Shown one piece after another: positions 14,470-16,030 of a stretch of DNA of 16,030 nt. The notes beneath the pieces are model-generated. The model worked only from the letters and a program-made list of their open reading frames with translations, was not told the DNA's origin and did no database searches. A program made the translations under genes and the position numbers. Source of the stretch: JAXHLG01 sp046497225 (GTDB taxonomy: Bacteria; Patescibacteriota; Minisyncoccia; Moranbacterales; DUUL01). Every line of letters begins with the position of its first letter. The first letter of the stretch is position 1. The stretch lies in assembly GCA_046497225.1 (NCBI GenBank), contig JAWOGA010000015.1:1-16030 (forward strand), in the 5' to 3' direction.

Positions 14470-15963
14470 TCAAAAAGAGCAAAATTTTAGATTTTTAAAA
14501 TCGGCTTTCTCTTTCAATTCAATTTCTTGCCAATCGCAATTTTCATCATCTAAAATATTTACTTCAGGGTTGTTTTTTATTTTATCAAGATCGGTAATAA
14601 TATCTTCTTGGTCTATTATTATCCACAAAGAAAAATCTTGTTTGGGGTTATGGCGATTATACAATTTCACTCTATCTTCTCCCAAGTAATATTTGGCGCT
14701 GGCATAACTAAAAGGATTATCAACAATAACCTTTTCGTTTTCTTTTACTAATCCGCCATTTAGAAATTGATACCAAGCAGTGTCATATTTTATGGGGTTC
14801 ATTAGTAAAATTAAAAAACTATAAACAAGCAAACAATAAAACCAGGCGTTTTTGTTTTTAAAGTAGGCCGTAAGCATTCCGGCAAGCAACAAATACACTA
14901 TCACCGCAACCGGCATAAAATATCTGGCCACATAAAGTTTAAGCCCGGCCCAGGAGAAAACAATCAACAAAAACATCGTTCCGAAACTTATCATGCCCAG
15001 CAAGAACATTTCCTTTCTTATTTTCTTTTTCATCCACAATAAAATAAACAACGCAAGCATTAAGGCAAAAACAACCAAACCCACGGAAGATCCGTCAAAA
15101 AAAGGTCCTACAGTAAATTCATTTCCTTTGAAGCTAACTTCAAAACTCCTAAAAGTGTTAGGTTCCGGCATTAATATTTTACCCGGAATATGGCCGAAAA
15201 AGAAATATTGGATCGTTTCGGGTATATTGCTTAAGTCGGCTTTTTCCACCCATCCCAAACCCTTGCGGGATAAATGGCCGATTAAAATCTTTACCCAAGT
15301 CAAAAAGAAGATAAAAATAATGCCCGTTCCGCCCCAGAATTTAACATTCTTAAAAACAGCGTTTTTAAAGCTTTTTTTGAGAAAAATCTTGTTATAAAAA
15401 ACAAAAGTCGCATAAAAAACTAAGAAGAAAAACAAAGCCAAGTAATGAGTATAAAAAGCAAGACCGCCAAAAACGCCCCACCAAATCCAATATTTCCAGC
15501 TATTGTCTTTCAAAGCTTTATAGAAAAACCACACCGCCCAAATCATTAAAAAACCGAACAACGCATACATTCTAGCCTCCTGAGAGTACTGAATAGCAAA
15601 CGGGGACAACGCACAAAAAGAAGCGGCCAATAATCCCGTTTTTTGATTAAACATCTTCTTACCGACCCAATACAAAGAAACTACCGTCAAAAATCCGAAA
15701 ATAACCGACAAAGACCTAATACCGGCCGGGGAATAATTGAACATAGCCGCCAAAGGCTTGGCAAGCCAATAATACAAAGGCGGGTGAACATCATCAAAGA
15801 TCATTTGGTTCATCTCTCCCCAGGGTTTTTTGAGTAAAACTCCAGTGAAAGCTTCGTCATACCAATAATCTCTAACTTCCAGCAGCGGATTAACCCTCAA
15901 GACCAAAGAAATTAAAAGAATAACAGCCAAAATCAATATTACGCTGTATTTTTTTGCTTTCAT
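14470..15963 (-). CDS. GT39/PMT_2-like membrane glycosyltransferase, 497 aa
   Basis: A second multi-pass glycosyltransferase of the same broad group. TM1 is at about 7-24. The first external loop has WYDEAFTG (34-41) and the characteristic DDVHPPLYYWL (57-67) found in PMT_2-type glycosyltransferases. Ten or so further hydrophobic helices follow to about 385, with a short soluble C-terminal domain. It differs from the 550-aa paralogue in carrying the DxHPPLYY motif, where the other has GREGLYI, so they likely use different donors or acceptors. It is transcribed first of the pair. A weak promoter candidate lies upstream. They probably act in one surface-glycan or glycoprotein pathway. Confidence 0.88.
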   Translation of the reverse strand: MKAKKYSVILILAVILLISLVLRVNPLLEVRDYWYDEAFTGVLLKKPWGEMNQMIFDDVHPPLYYWLAKPLAAMFNYSPAGIRSLSVIFGFLTVVSLYWVGKKMFNQKTGLLAASFCALSPFAIQYSQEARMYALFGFLMIWAVWFFYKALKDNSWKYWIWWGVFGGLAFYTHYLALFFFLVFYATFVFYNKIFLKKSFKNAVFKNVKFWGGTGIIFIFFLTWVKILIGHLSRKGLGWVEKADLSNIPETIQYFFFGHIPGKILMPEPNTFRSFEVSFKGNEFTVGPFFDGSSVGLVVFALMLALFILLWMKKKIRKEMFLLGMISFGTMFLLIVFSWAGLKLYVARYFMPVAVIVYLLLAGMLTAYFKNKNAWFYCLLVYSFLILLMNPIKYDTAWYQFLNGGLVKENEKVIVDNPFSYASAKYYLGEDRVKLYNRHNPKQDFSLWIIIDQEDIITDLDKIKNNPEVNILDDENCDWQEIELKEKADFKNLKFCSF

Positions 15964-15987
15964 TTATTTTTAATAAATTTTTAATAA

Positions 15988-16014
15988 ATTTTAAAAATGA
16001 AAAAATATTGCCAA
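15988..16014 (-). promoter_or_regulatory. Weak promoter candidate for the glycosyltransferase pair
   Basis: On the minus strand: TTGGCA (16009-16014), a 15-bp spacer and TAAAAT (15988-15993). The spacer is short. The region between it and the ATG carries a tandem TTTTTAATAAA-type repeat (about 15967-15990). Confidence 0.3.
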
Positions 16015-16030
16015 ATAAATAATTCCTTTT

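Overview
The window looks like one end of a contig from an uncultured bacterium of the Candidate Phyla Radiation (Patescibacteria), most likely a Parcubacteria-type lineage. That placement is an inference. It rests on AT-rich coding sequence, a 23S rRNA gene swollen by several large non-coding insertions, an archaeal/CPR-style Trm11-like methyltransferase, a small membrane gene beside dnaJ, paired GT39-type membrane glycosyltransferases, and many SD-poor gene starts. TGA is used as an ordinary stop (for example at 4500-4502), so the recoded TGA-Gly code of Gracilibacteria/SR1 does not apply.

Positions 1-2388 hold the 5' part of a 23S rRNA gene on the minus strand, roughly E. coli positions 1 to 1425. 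It is interrupted by at least six insertions, A to F, of about 115-195 nt each. Three sit at the classical intervening-sequence sites helix 9, helix 25 and helix 45. The others lie near helices 15/16 and 31 and in domain III. None encodes a homing endonuclease or shows an obvious group I/II intron core. Most are long AT-rich hairpins built of short repeated words, and several are bounded by small, mutually related stem-loops. The first 62 bases of the window are an exact inverted copy of 2230-2291, which suggests an assembly or amplification artefact at the contig edge, or a real rearrangement.

No 16S rRNA or tRNA lies upstream of the 23S. Instead there is a strong sigma70-type promoter (2694-2721), a leader with a terminator and a competing hairpin (2573-2614), a boxA-like segment and then the 23S. 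The 23S therefore appears to be unlinked and separately transcribed.

From 2793 to 6029 lie a Trm11-like methyltransferase gene (minus), a two-gene plus-strand operon of unknown function behind a good promoter with a symmetric -35 region, a shared bidirectional terminator, and a convergent minus-strand gene of unknown function.

From 6030 to 10677 lies an RND efflux operon on the minus strand (promoter, membrane fusion protein, AcrB-like pump) with no outer-membrane channel gene. From 10822 to 12243 lie dnaJ and a small one-TM protein. A 506-base intergenic stretch (12244-12749) holds a hairpin, a possible promoter and a perfect 16-bp-arm palindrome. From 12750 to 15963 there are two multi-pass GT39/PMT-like glycosyltransferases on the minus strand.
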